Source: Aquimarina rhabdastrellae (GTDB taxonomy: Bacteria > Bacteroidota > Bacteroidia > Flavobacteriales > Flavobacteriaceae). Taken from it: a stretch of DNA of 64,000 bases. The notes under the pieces were generated by a model. The model was not told where the DNA came from, ran no database searches, and saw only the letters and a program-made list of their open reading frames with translations. Below, piece after piece: positions 17,215-26,502 of the stretch. The stretch lies in contig CANDNT010000002.1 in assembly GCA_947387485.1 (NCBI GenBank), positions 372,001 to 436,000 of the forward strand. The letters are read 5' to 3'. The translations under genes and the position numbers were made by a program. Every line of letters starts with the position of its first letter. Position 1 is the stretch's first letter.

Positions 17215-17273
17215 TGAATACAGTAAACTTTTAATTAAAACATAAACTTTTCGTTGGTATACATCTAGAGATA

Positions 17274-18389
17274 ATGAAATTAAATTCTTTTAGAATAGAA
17301 GAAACAGCAGAGAACGGGCAGTTTTTATTACAAGTTAATGATGGTAATCATTATCTCATAGGAGAAACTATTAAAAAAATCTTTGAGATTATTAATGTAG
17401 AAACCTATTCTAGAGATCATCTCATAAACGAAGTAGAAAATAAACAGTTAGTTGCAATTCCGAGAACCGAATTAGAAAATTTGATTGACGATCAAATAAT
17501 TCCTATGCTAACAGAAAAAGCTTCAAAGAAATCTATCAAGAAGATTTTTACAGTTTTTAAACCTAAGAATGTTGAATTTTTAATGAAAATGCTACAGTTT
17601 CTTTTTAAGGAGAAACTATTTTTTTCACTATTAACAATAATAATATTAATCAATACACTGTATTTTTTTAGTACTGATATTATTTCTTCTCAAGCAACAC
17701 TTAATCTTTTTCTTCCTATAACATTAGGTGTAATGATATCAGTAATTGTACATGAGTTGGGACATGCGACAGCAGCTTATACTTATGATATCATGCCCAA
17801 AGAAGTAGGATTTTGTCTCTATTTTATATTTCCGGCATTCTATACAGATATGAATGCGCTATGGAAACTAGAAAATAAAAAAAGAGTTATCGCTAATCTA
17901 GGAGGAATCTATTTTCAACTCTTAGTTAATATCATATTGATAGCCATACTTTTTTCAGGAATTCAACATCTAATTTTAAAAGATATTCTACATAGTATTA
18001 TAATTACCAATATAGCAATGTGTATCTATAATCTTAATCCGTTCTTTAAATTTGATGGTTATTGGATATATAGTGATTTAGTAGGAATTATTAATCTAAG
18101 CGAGAAATCAAATACCTTCATTAAAAAGCTTATTACATTTAGAAAACAAGATTCAAAAACACCATTAACACTAAGTGTCTATGCCGTTTTAAAGATCTTT
18201 TTTATGATTTATATCTATACAAAAATGATCTTGTGGGGAAGTGCTAATATTTCTTTGGCTATTATAGAACTTAATACTACAGAAGCATCAATAGATATCA
18301 AAATCTTAGGATTAGCGATAGTGTCAATAATGATTCTTTTGATTTTAATATTATCGATTATCAATTTTATTAAAAAGCTGATATTATGA
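17274..18389 (+). CDS. M50-family membrane metalloprotease with PqqD-like N-terminal domain
   Basis: This 371-residue protein has a ~80-residue N-terminal part (NDGNHYLIGETIKKIFEII, then YSRDHLINEV) that resembles PqqD/RRE domains which hold precursor leaders. Membrane segments follow, including the zinc motif HELGH at residues 160-164 (VIVHELGHATAAY) and the second metal motif KFDGYW at about 259-264, both diagnostic of site-2-protease-like M50 enzymes. At least six hydrophobic helices are visible. In RiPP loci such M50 proteins are thought to process or handle precursors in the membrane (inference). The stop overlaps the ureohydrolase start by four bases. No HlyD-like or ABC portion is fused. 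Confidence 0.85.
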   Translation: MKLNSFRIEETAENGQFLLQVNDGNHYLIGETIKKIFEIINVETYSRDHLINEVENKQLVAIPRTELENLIDDQIIPMLTEKASKKSIKKIFTVFKPKNVEFLMKMLQFLFKEKLFFSLLTIIILINTLYFFSTDIISSQATLNLFLPITLGVMISVIVHELGHATAAYTYDIMPKEVGFCLYFIFPAFYTDMNALWKLENKKRVIANLGGIYFQLLVNIILIAILFSGIQHLILKDILHSIIITNIAMCIYNLNPFFKFDGYWIYSDLVGIINLSEKSNTFIKKLITFRKQDSKTPLTLSVYAVLKIFFMIYIYTKMILWGSANISLAIIELNTTEASIDIKILGLAIVSIMILLILILSIINFIKKLIL

Positions 18390-19582
18390 AAGAAGAGTAT
18401 ATATTATCACCTTTTTATAGACTAAAGAGAATTAGTGAAAAAGTAAATTTGATAGACATTATCTCTGGAAAAAAGTTCATGATTGGAGATCCTTACATTT
18501 CTAGTTTCTTAGTTGAAAATAGGAGTAAAATGATGAGTATTAATTTTTTAAATGAACAAATTAATGAGGATAATACCTCTTTTTTGATCAAAAAAAAGAT
18601 TATCATTAAAGAAGAAGAAGTAAAAGAAGGAGCATTCAAAACAATAGAATATAATGATCGATTGTTTAATCTCCCTGCATATACTAATGAAGCGAAGGTA
18701 GTCTTAATGGGAATTCCTTTTGGTGATGGGAATTATATAGATGATCAAACTAAGCTTTTTCCTAGTTCATTACGTAAACTTTCTAAAAAAAATAACCTTG
18801 ATTTTAAAACTTGTGATTTTAATGCTGTTGGCATTACAAAAACTACTGATTTACATCATTTAGATCATTTATTTAAGAATAATATGGTCGCAGATGGAGG
18901 AGATATTTTTGCTCATAAACATGAGACAGCTTTTCAGATCTATGAAAAAATCACCTTTTTTACAGAAAAAATTATAGCTAGACAGCAAATACCATTTTAT
19001 ATAGGAGGTGATCATTCTATTACTTATGCAGTATTGAGAGGTATAGGTGTGGTTTCTGCAAATCCGTTTAGTGTGATTCATTTTGATGCACATACCGATA
19101 TATATACTTCAGAATATGATCCTATCTTGAATATGAATCAAGGGCACCATCACGGTAACTTTGTTAAGAAGGCATTACAATTACCTAAATTAGAAAAGTA
19201 TCATCAGTTTGGTATACGGGGTATAAGTAACCTACGTCCAAAACGACATGATAAGCTAGAGATTACATATGCTGCTACAATTAAAGAAAACCTTGAAAAA
19301 ATAAAAAAGCTGGATAAAAATAAGAACTATTATATCACTCTTGATATTGATGTTTTGGATCCTTTTATAGCACCAGCAACCGCTACACCAGAACCTAACG
19401 GATTATTAATAGAAGAATTATATAAGCTATTCTATCACTTGTTAAGCGAAATCAATATTATAGGAATTGATTTAGTTGAGGTTAATCCTAAAAAAGATAT
19501 CGGAGATATTACCCAGAGTTTAGCCATTCAATTATTGATAAAACTACTAACCTATATTAAAACTGAAAAACATGAATCTTGA
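18386..19582 (+). CDS. arginase/agmatinase-fold enzyme, probable peptide arginase
   Basis: This 398-residue protein combines a ~100-residue N-terminal domain of unknown role with a ureohydrolase domain. All six binuclear manganese ligands are visible: His210 in GGDHS, Asp234, His236 and Asp238 in FDAHTD, and Asp320 and Asp322 in TLDIDVLDP. A GHHHG motif at about 253-257 is also present. Free-arginine arginases are usually ~300 residues without this N-terminal extension, and the gene is embedded in a precursor-peptide operon. The closest known analogy is OspR-type peptide arginase, which turns peptide arginine into ornithine. Substrate is inferred. Overlaps at both ends (4 and 11 bases) imply tight coupling. 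Confidence 0.82.
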   Translation: MKEEYILSPFYRLKRISEKVNLIDIISGKKFMIGDPYISSFLVENRSKMMSINFLNEQINEDNTSFLIKKKIIIKEEEVKEGAFKTIEYNDRLFNLPAYTNEAKVVLMGIPFGDGNYIDDQTKLFPSSLRKLSKKNNLDFKTCDFNAVGITKTTDLHHLDHLFKNNMVADGGDIFAHKHETAFQIYEKITFFTEKIIARQQIPFYIGGDHSITYAVLRGIGVVSANPFSVIHFDAHTDIYTSEYDPILNMNQGHHHGNFVKKALQLPKLEKYHQFGIRGISNLRPKRHDKLEITYAATIKENLEKIKKLDKNKNYYITLDIDVLDPFIAPATATPEPNGLLIEELYKLFYHLLSEINIIGIDLVEVNPKKDIGDITQSLAIQLLIKLLTYIKTEKHES

Positions 19583-20606
19583 TGAATTAAAGAATAATAT
19601 ATTTAATCCAGAAAAGAAATATATAGATAGGCACAGTAAACATTTTGCATTTACTTATGCAAACTTGTATAATTTTTATAGTAATAAAATTGATATAGCT
19701 GAAGCTAAAGAATATTATAAAAAGATTGTGTATTACCAGAGTTATACAAAACTACAACAAGGTAATTTTAAAGCTATCGACGAGATAAATGTGATTAGAG
19801 AATCAGCATCTGTTGATTTATCACAACCGTTGCAATCAGAGATTTTTGCAACATATCATCTGGGAGCATATAGAATGCTCAATTCGTATTTGACAAAATT
19901 AGGTACAGATATTACGTTATTAGTAGATGATCAGGCTTTTCTTAAACAAGGACAAGACTTTATTGATACTCATGAAAAAGTTGAAGCGCATTATAAGAAC
20001 GGGAGTACGTTTAATGTGATAAATGCAGAGCAACCAGATTCCTTCAGGAAAATAATGAAAGCTTTGAAAAACAAAAGCAATTTAATTATTTATTTAGATG
20101 GTAATACAGGAGGAAATAAAAGTGCAGAAAATGGAAATTTATTAGAAATACCATTTTTAAAAGGATCGATTTTTTGTAGAGTAGGAGTAAGTTATTTATC
20201 ACTATTACTAAAAGCAAAAATAACACCAGTACTAACATATCAAACAGCTGATCATGATATCAATTTACATTTTTTTAATCAATTAGAACTTCAAAAAGAA
20301 GGAGAATCAAAAAATGAATATGTAGCAAGAACAATGAACGCTATTTATAATGTTTTTGTGAATTGCTTAGAAAAATACCCTGCACAGTGGGAAGGGTGGA
20401 TTTATATGCATAAATGGATAGATGGAGCACTATATGCTGCAAAATCTAATGATGAAATTACTGAAGAAAATATCACTAATTATTATGATCATATAGTTCC
20501 GTTTAAGATTGTAAAAGATTCTTATTTTTTAGATAAACATACCTATTTAAGTTATGAAGTTGACAGTAAATTAGGACAAAAATTAGAACGAGAAATACTG
20601 TATTAA
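19572..20606 (+). CDS. LpxL-like (lysophospholipid acyltransferase-fold) protein in the RiPP-like operon
   Basis: This 344-residue protein has features of the LpxL/HtrB acyltransferase superfamily: a catalytic-type histidine in TYHLGAYRML (His96), a LIIYLDGNTGG strand (171-181), a hydrophobic FLKGSIFCRVGVSYLSLLL segment (195-213), TPVLTY (218-223), and the PAQWEGW motif equivalent to the HPEQW box of LpxL. It lacks the long N-terminal membrane helix of true LpxL, so it may be peripheral or soluble. In this operon the likely acceptor is the peptide rather than lipid A, making it a candidate lipidating enzyme (inference). It overlaps the ureohydrolase gene by 11 bases. Confidence 0.7.
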   Translation: MNLDELKNNIFNPEKKYIDRHSKHFAFTYANLYNFYSNKIDIAEAKEYYKKIVYYQSYTKLQQGNFKAIDEINVIRESASVDLSQPLQSEIFATYHLGAYRMLNSYLTKLGTDITLLVDDQAFLKQGQDFIDTHEKVEAHYKNGSTFNVINAEQPDSFRKIMKALKNKSNLIIYLDGNTGGNKSAENGNLLEIPFLKGSIFCRVGVSYLSLLLKAKITPVLTYQTADHDINLHFFNQLELQKEGESKNEYVARTMNAIYNVFVNCLEKYPAQWEGWIYMHKWIDGALYAAKSNDEITEENITNYYDHIVPFKIVKDSYFLDKHTYLSYEVDSKLGQKLEREILY

Positions 20607-20614
20607 ACTTTAGC

Positions 20615-21469
20615 ATGTATCATATAAGAGTAGTTTATTTTTTCTTCTTTTTTATTACGATTCAAGTGATGGCACAAGAAGTAATAGTTAAAGGACTTGT
20701 TCTTGACGAAGAACAACGACCATTAGTATATGCTAATGTAGGGGTGTTGCATAAAGATATAGGAACTGTCACTAACGCTCAAGGTGAATTTAGTATATAC
20801 TTAGATGCAACTTTACATAAAGAAGATACGCTCAAGATTTCATTTTTAGGACATCAACCATATAAGATTGGATTAAAATCACTACAAAAAGAACAACTGA
20901 ATACTATAGTGCTATCAAAAGAAATTGAAACACTTGAAACGGTAATTCTCCGACCTAAAAATACTAAGACATATACTACAGGAAACGAAAAAATAAATAC
21001 GTCAAGAGCAGTTAACTTTGCTATAACCAATAAGAAAAATCAAAATTTAGGAGCAGCAATAGGTAGAAAATTTAAACTCAAGAATAAAAAGCCAAGTGAA
21101 CTAACAGCATTTAGCTTCTATATCAATAAAAATACATTTGAAGAAATTACATTTAGAATAAATATATATGCATTAGAAGGAGATAAACCTTTAAAAAAAA
21201 TAAATAAAAGTAATATCCTTACTAAGGCAAATAAAAATCAAAAAGGATGGATTGATGTAGATTTAACACCATACGAAATCATAACTCATGGTAATGTTAT
21301 GATAGCAGTAGAATGGGTAGATTATAAAGGAGAACAAAGATCTAAATTATCCTTACCTATTAAAATTCCATCATTATTTGCTACACATTATTACAAATTT
21401 GGTAGCCAAAGTAAATGGAAAAAATATAAAAATATCTCGTCAGCAATGAAACTGACATATGAGAATTAA
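20615..21469 (+). CDS. secreted carboxypeptidase-regulatory-like domain protein
   Basis: This 284-residue protein starts with a signal peptide (to about VMAQ, residue 20), then a CarboxypepD_reg-like domain: VIVKGLVLDEEQRPLVYANV and TNAQGEFSIYL, ending ISFLGHQPYKIG. The rest is beta-rich without a recognised family. It has no TonB plug or barrel and no T9SS domain, so it is probably periplasmic. It lies 8 bases after the acyltransferase gene and is probably the last gene of the operon. Its role there is unknown; it could aid folding or handling of the mature peptide, or be immunity-related (inference). Confidence 0.78.
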   Translation: MYHIRVVYFFFFFITIQVMAQEVIVKGLVLDEEQRPLVYANVGVLHKDIGTVTNAQGEFSIYLDATLHKEDTLKISFLGHQPYKIGLKSLQKEQLNTIVLSKEIETLETVILRPKNTKTYTTGNEKINTSRAVNFAITNKKNQNLGAAIGRKFKLKNKKPSELTAFSFYINKNTFEEITFRINIYALEGDKPLKKINKSNILTKANKNQKGWIDVDLTPYEIITHGNVMIAVEWVDYKGEQRSKLSLPIKIPSLFATHYYKFGSQSKWKKYKNISSAMKLTYEN

Positions 21470-21486
21470 TACAAAATAAAGCACAT

Positions 21487-22215
21487 TTAGTTACGACCTC
21501 GTTCTTCTGGATAAAGTATATACACAGGATCACTTTGCCAGAATTGTTTACTATCGATATCCATAGCAGTGATAGGACCTTTAAAAGCGGCACCGGTATC
21601 AATATTCCAGACACAAGTAGCTTGAACAGGGATAGTTTTACCTATACGAGTAACAGGAGTATGACCAATATAAACTTCTGGATATAACAATAAGCGTTTA
21701 GGATATAATGGATCATCTTTGGCTATTCTGGGGTCCAATGCCAATGCTGTTTCCCATAAAGTACGATCCCAATAACACATCCTAGGGAAATACTCTTGTT
21801 CAGGACCTTTTAGATTTGTAAAGCCAGCATGAAGGAACAAGCGATTTTGAGTATCGATATAAAAATCTTTTAAACATTCATAAAATTCGATATGCAATTT
21901 AATTTCGTCAGTAGTTAATTTATTATATCCATCTATAGTTGATTTTCCACCATGTAAGAGCCATTTGGGGTTATCTTTTTTGGTCAATAACCAGTCTAAA
22001 CACAGTTGGTCATGATTACCTTTTAAAAAGATGCAATCATGAGTCTCTTTTAAAGAAATTAGATATGAAATTACTTGAGGACTATCACTCCATCCATCGA
22101 CATAATCTCCTAAAAAAATTAAAGTATCATTTGAGGTGATTTGAGCACGATCTAAAACTTGTATCAAAGCATTATAACCTCCATGAATATCTCCAATAAC
22201 TAATGTACGTTTCAT
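21487..22215 (-). CDS. metallophosphoesterase of the PPP family (bacterial protein phosphatase or ApaH-like)
   Basis: This 242-residue protein shows the five PPP motifs in order: GDIHGGYNAL, GDYVDGWSDS, KGNHDQLCLD, LFLHAGF and IGHTPV. It is therefore a dinuclear-metal serine/threonine phosphatase or dinucleotide tetraphosphatase, cytoplasmic. Length and the Gly-Asn-His-Asp triad fit small bacterial phosphatases. Substrate cannot be told from sequence. Its start lies two bases after the stop of the AlbA_2-domain gene, so the pair is co-transcribed. It converges on the end of the RiPP-like operon. Confidence 0.9.
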   Translation of the reverse strand: MKRTLVIGDIHGGYNALIQVLDRAQITSNDTLIFLGDYVDGWSDSPQVISYLISLKETHDCIFLKGNHDQLCLDWLLTKKDNPKWLLHGGKSTIDGYNKLTTDEIKLHIEFYECLKDFYIDTQNRLFLHAGFTNLKGPEQEYFPRMCYWDRTLWETALALDPRIAKDDPLYPKRLLLYPEVYIGHTPVTRIGKTIPVQATCVWNIDTGAAFKGPITAMDIDSKQFWQSDPVYILYPEERGRN

Positions 22216-22217
22216 GA

Positions 22218-23354
22218 TTAACTGTATCTGATTTTGCGTAGTATGCGCATGTTTTCTTTATACAAGGTATAAATATTTTTGTCGTAATTTTTTAAAAAAG
22301 GCTTAGCTTCTTCTAGTTTAAATCTAGCTTCTTGAAAATCATTGAAATAACAGATGAGATAAGTGGCGGGCAGGTTTGTGAGATCTAGTTTTTCATTTTC
22401 AGATAAAAGAACACCTCGTTTTAACCTTTCTAAAAGTGCATTATTGCTATTGTATAAATGATGAAGCGTTTTGCGATCAAATTGAGGCGGTTTAAAAAGG
22501 ATTTTTCGTTCGATATCATAACGAGCACTATTTAAAAAAGTAATAGTGACTTCTTCAAGAGGGTAATAACGATAATAATGAGGTAACCCTATATGGATAT
22601 ACTCAATGATTCTGAAGGAATCTTCGGTAATTGTAATACTCACTTCATCAAAATCTGAATAAAACAATCGAACTTGTTCGTTAATAAGTTCAATATCTAC
22701 CCTAGAATAATAAATAGCATCTTTTTCTTTTTTCTGCTTACCCGCCCAGCAGACTACAAAATATTCTTTAAAAACTTTATACGTAGGATGATAATCTTTA
22801 CGAGTATTCATAAAGTCAAAAATACTGTCTAGAGTAAGCTTCAAATTATTTTGAGAATGATTCTCTATAGCATTAACAGTAGCCGAATTGATATCCTTAC
22901 TTTCGATGTCAAAGCTTTTGGGTAAACTTATACTACCTTCTCTAAAGAAAACCATACCACCATAATATTTCCAAAGGTTTTTTCTAAGCGAACAAATACG
23001 ATTTTCTTGAGGTTTAATAGTTACTAAACCTACAACTTTATCACTAGGAAGATCAGGGAATGGAATATTCTCATAAGAAACAACAGGTGGATTAGTGAGA
23101 AAAGCATTAACTAGATTTTGAATTTTACTATCATCAAAAAAATCAATACCTACAATTTGATTATTGACATCTTCGACTCCAATAACGATATACGAATTAT
23201 TTTTAGGATTAGAATTTGCCAAGGCACAAATATGCTTTAACAACTTAGCTTTACCTTCTTTTTCTCCAATATTGAGCTTACGCTTCTTATCATAAAAACT
23301 ATTCTCGTCATTATGCGCTAATAGATTCTTGATAAGAAGACGTTTATTTAGCAT
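22218..23354 (-). CDS. AlbA_2 (Schlafen-like) domain ATP-binding protein
   Basis: The N-terminal ~150 residues match the AlbA_2 domain: GEKEGKAKLLKHICALANS, then NSYIVIGVED and IVGIDFFDDSKIQNLVNAFL. This fold is shared with Schlafen proteins and archaeal AlbA-like DNA-binding proteins and often acts as a putative transcription regulator. The remaining ~220 residues form an alpha/beta region without a recognised family. No signal peptide is present. The gene is followed by the phosphatase gene with a two-base gap. Its function is unknown; nucleic-acid binding is inferred from the family. Confidence 0.82.
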   Translation of the reverse strand: MLNKRLLIKNLLAHNDENSFYDKKRKLNIGEKEGKAKLLKHICALANSNPKNNSYIVIGVEDVNNQIVGIDFFDDSKIQNLVNAFLTNPPVVSYENIPFPDLPSDKVVGLVTIKPQENRICSLRKNLWKYYGGMVFFREGSISLPKSFDIESKDINSATVNAIENHSQNNLKLTLDSIFDFMNTRKDYHPTYKVFKEYFVVCWAGKQKKEKDAIYYSRVDIELINEQVRLFYSDFDEVSITITEDSFRIIEYIHIGLPHYYRYYPLEEVTITFLNSARYDIERKILFKPPQFDRKTLHHLYNSNNALLERLKRGVLLSENEKLDLTNLPATYLICYFNDFQEARFKLEEAKPFLKNYDKNIYTLYKENMRILRKIRYS

Positions 23355-23481
23355 GGTATTGTATTTTACACAAATGAATTAGGATTAAATCCTTTTCTAA
23401 AAGTTTCAGAAGTATAAATTAAAAATACGAGTTTCATTTTTAAGATGTTAATGATTTACTTAAAAATAAAGAACAATAGTA

Positions 23482-24243
23482 TTAATCACCCAAATCTTTG
23501 TTTACAATAGTACTAGATGCTTGTGCAGTAGGTAGTACAATAAGATCGGCAATATTAACATGATATGGTCGTGTAACCACAAAAGCAATAATATCTGCAA
23601 TATCTTCTGGTTTTAAAGGGTCAAATCCTTTGTATACATTATCAGCACGTTGATCATCTCCTTTAAAACGAACATTACTAAACTCCGTTTCTACCAATCC
23701 AGGATGAATAGCACCCACTCTAATACCATATGGATTCAAATCAATACGCATTCCTTTATTAATAGCATCAACTGCATGTTTACTAGCGCAATATACATTA
23801 CCATTAGGGTAAACTTCTTTTCCAGCTGTAGATCCAATATTGATAATATGTCCAGATTTATTTTTAATCATATTTGGGATAATTGCTTTAGACACATAGA
23901 GTAATCCCTTAACATTAATATCAATCATAGCATCCCAATCATCAACATTACCATCTTGTATAGTATCTAGACCATGAGCATTACCCGCATTATTGATCAA
24001 GATATCGATATTTTGAAATGCTGTAGGTAAAGAATCAAGTTGAGAACTAACAGCTGCTTTATCTCTTACGTCAAACGATAAAATATGAACCTGTACAAGA
24101 GAAGAAAGTTCTTGTTGTAAAGTTTCTAGGCGATCTCTTCTTCTTCCACAAATGATTAGATTTATATTGTGTTTTGCAAAAGCAATAGCTGTTGCTTTTC
24201 CAATTCCACTAGTAGCTCCTGTGATTAAGGCTGTTTTTGTCAT
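23482..24243 (-). CDS. SDR family NAD(P)-dependent oxidoreductase (YdfG-like)
   Basis: This classical short-chain dehydrogenase has 253 residues from the ATG at 24243 (MTKTALITGATSGIGKATAI), giving the usual SDR start just before the TGxxxGIG cofactor loop; a longer form from 24339 would add 32 unrelated residues. Other motifs are NNAG, the catalytic YCASKHAVD (Tyr and Lys) with an upstream Ser in NIGSTAGKE, and PGLVETEF. It resembles YdfG-type enzymes acting on hydroxy acids such as serine or 3-hydroxy acids, but the substrate is not fixed. It stands alone between two oppositely arranged blocks. Confidence 0.9.
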   Translation of the reverse strand: MTKTALITGATSGIGKATAIAFAKHNINLIICGRRRDRLETLQQELSSLVQVHILSFDVRDKAAVSSQLDSLPTAFQNIDILINNAGNAHGLDTIQDGNVDDWDAMIDINVKGLLYVSKAIIPNMIKNKSGHIINIGSTAGKEVYPNGNVYCASKHAVDAINKGMRIDLNPYGIRVGAIHPGLVETEFSNVRFKGDDQRADNVYKGFDPLKPEDIADIIAFVVTRPYHVNIADLIVLPTAQASSTIVNKDLGD

Positions 24244-24509
24244 AATTTTGAGAATAGAAATAATAATTAAAGCTTCTGTGCAACACTGTAAAATAGTATT
24301 CGTCTTTTGGAATGTGTTAGTGCCAAAGGCACTAGACAAAAAAGTGTATAAAATGCACAGAAAAACATCGAAAATATAGAAATTAAATAACGATAGCTAC
24401 GACTATAACTAGCAATTTAACCAAGAATTAACAAGCATTGTGAAATATAGAAAGAATTTGCAATGTTTATATAGTAATAGTAAATTCACGGCATTAAAAG
24501 ATACTATAA

Positions 24510-25511
24510 ATGGAAGAGAACAATTCTATTGACATTAAATCAATAAACGAAAAGATAGAAAGAGAATCTGCTTTTGTAGATTTACTTACCATGGAAATGA
24601 ACAAGGTAATCGTAGGTCAAAAACAAATGGTAGAGCGATTACTTATAGGATTATTAGGGCAAGGACATATCTTGCTAGAAGGTGTTCCAGGGCTGGCAAA
24701 AACATTGGCAATTAATACATTGTCAAAAGCAGTACAAGGATCTTTCAGTCGTATCCAGTTTACACCAGATTTATTACCTGCAGATGTAGTAGGTACTTTG
24801 ATATACAATATAAAAGAGAATGATTTCTCTATTAAGAAAGGACCTATTTTTGCAAATTTTGTATTGGCAGATGAGATTAACCGTGCTCCAGCAAAGGTAC
24901 AAAGTGCATTATTAGAGGCGATGCAGGAGAAACAAGTTACTATTGGAGATGAAACTTTTGTATTAGACAAACCATTCTTAGTAATGGCAACGCAAAACCC
25001 TGTAGAGCAAGAAGGAACATACCCATTACCAGAAGCACAGGTTGACCGTTTTATGCTTAAAACTGTAATAGATTATCCAAAATTAGAAGAAGAACAACTA
25101 ATTGTAAGAGCTAATCTTAAAGGAAGTTTTGAAAAAGTAAACGCTGTAGTTTCTGTAGAACAGATTATTAGTGCTCAAAAAGCAGTAAAAGAAGTATATA
25201 TGGATGAGAAAATCGAGAAATATATTCTTGATATCATCTTTGCTACACGTTATCCAGAAAAATATAATCTAGCAGAGCTTAAACCATTGATCGGATTTGG
25301 AGCGTCTCCTCGTGGAAGTATCAACTTGGCTACAGCAGCAAAATGTTATGCATTTATTAAGCGTAGAGGTTATGTGATTCCAGAAGATGTGCGTGCAGTA
25401 GTTTATGATGTACTACGTCATCGTATAGGAATTACGTATGAAGCAGAAGCAGAGAATGTAACTTCTGTAGATATTATCAATAAAATCGTAAACGAAATCG
25501 AAGTACCTTAA
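24510..25511 (+). CDS. moxR: MoxR family AAA+ ATPase
   Basis: This 333-residue ATPase belongs to the MoxR group that works as a chaperone with von Willebrand A proteins. Walker A is seen as EGVPGLAKT, Walker B as LADEINRAP, sensor 1 as ATQNPVEQEGTYPLPEAQVDRF, and the C-terminal lid ends in GFGASPRGSINLATAAK. It is cytoplasmic and likely remodels complexes formed by the Bat proteins downstream. It leads an operon with the DUF58 protein and BatA-E, a standard flavobacterial arrangement linked to aerotolerance and stress resistance. Confidence 0.95.
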   Translation: MEENNSIDIKSINEKIERESAFVDLLTMEMNKVIVGQKQMVERLLIGLLGQGHILLEGVPGLAKTLAINTLSKAVQGSFSRIQFTPDLLPADVVGTLIYNIKENDFSIKKGPIFANFVLADEINRAPAKVQSALLEAMQEKQVTIGDETFVLDKPFLVMATQNPVEQEGTYPLPEAQVDRFMLKTVIDYPKLEEEQLIVRANLKGSFEKVNAVVSVEQIISAQKAVKEVYMDEKIEKYILDIIFATRYPEKYNLAELKPLIGFGASPRGSINLATAAKCYAFIKRRGYVIPEDVRAVVYDVLRHRIGITYEAEAENVTSVDIINKIVNEIEVP

Positions 25512-25633
25512 TCAATTGAGGTAATTGCGATTGAAGCGATAAAATGTTTTGTTATGGAGATAACAAGATAAACTATGCATAAAAGACATAGTATAAAAAG
25601 AAGATAGTATTGTAAAGAAAAGGAGTTGAGCAC

Positions 25634-26500
25634 ATGGATACTAAAGAGCTCTTAAAAAAAGTTCGGAAAATAGAGATCAAAACACGACGATTAAGCGATC
25701 ATATATTTGGTGGTGAATATCACTCTACATTTAAGGGTAGAGGGATGACATTTAGTGAAGTACGTCAATATCAATTTGGAGATGATGTTAGAAATATTGA
25801 TTGGAATGTAACCGCTAGATATAACGAGCCTTATGTAAAAGTGTTTGAAGAAGAACGAGAACTAACAATGATGTTGATGGTCGATATTTCCGGATCTCAG
25901 CTTTTTGGAACACAACAACAATTCAAGAGAGAGGTAATTACAGAAATTGCCGCTACACTTGCTTTTTCTGCGACTCAGAATAATGATAAAATAGGATTGA
26001 TACTCTTTACAGACGAGATAGAGTTATTTATACCACCCAAAAAAGGAAAATCACATGTGTTGCGTATCATCCGTGAACTATTAGAATTTGAACCTAAGAG
26101 TAAAAAAACAGATGTAGCATTAGCACTTAAGTATTTGAGTAGTGTGATGAAGAAGAAGGCAATTGTATTTATACTATCAGATTTTATTGCAGACGATTAC
26201 CAACAAACACTTAAGATTGTAGGTAAAAAACATGATGTTACAGGTATTCGTGTATACGATAGAAGAGAAGAAGAAATTCCTAATTTAGGAATGGTTCCGA
26301 TGCAAGATGAAGAAACAGGAGAAACACTATTGGTTAATACAGGGTCAAAGAAAGTTCGTCAACAATACTCGGCATACTACAACGAACGTGTAACCTATTT
26401 TAAAGATAGTTTTAATCGTAGTGGAGCAGGATCATTGAGCAGTAGAATAGATGAGAGCTATGTTAAAAAGTTATTAGGGTACTTTAAGAGAAGAGGATAA
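25634..26500 (+). CDS. DUF58 domain protein
   Basis: This 288-residue protein has the DUF58 signature ...YQFGDDVRNIDWNVTARYNEPYVKVFEEER and a following VWA-like fold beginning LMVDISGSQ, with DxSxS metal-binding residues. DUF58 proteins are paired with MoxR and are thought to link it to partner proteins. No membrane helix is evident. An AAAAGGAG ribosome binding site precedes the start, which is unusual for this genome. It lies between moxR and the next gene with only two bases before the latter. Confidence 0.93.
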   Translation: MDTKELLKKVRKIEIKTRRLSDHIFGGEYHSTFKGRGMTFSEVRQYQFGDDVRNIDWNVTARYNEPYVKVFEEERELTMMLMVDISGSQLFGTQQQFKREVITEIAATLAFSATQNNDKIGLILFTDEIELFIPPKKGKSHVLRIIRELLEFEPKSKKTDVALALKYLSSVMKKKAIVFILSDFIADDYQQTLKIVGKKHDVTGIRVYDRREEEIPNLGMVPMQDEETGETLLVNTGSKKVRQQYSAYYNERVTYFKDSFNRSGAGSLSSRIDESYVKKLLGYFKRRG

Positions 26501-26502
26501 GA

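Noticed and set aside
24244..24339. N-terminal extension of the SDR protein by 32 residues
   Set aside because: The extension has no family similarity, and the ATG at 24243 places the cofactor loop at the normal position.
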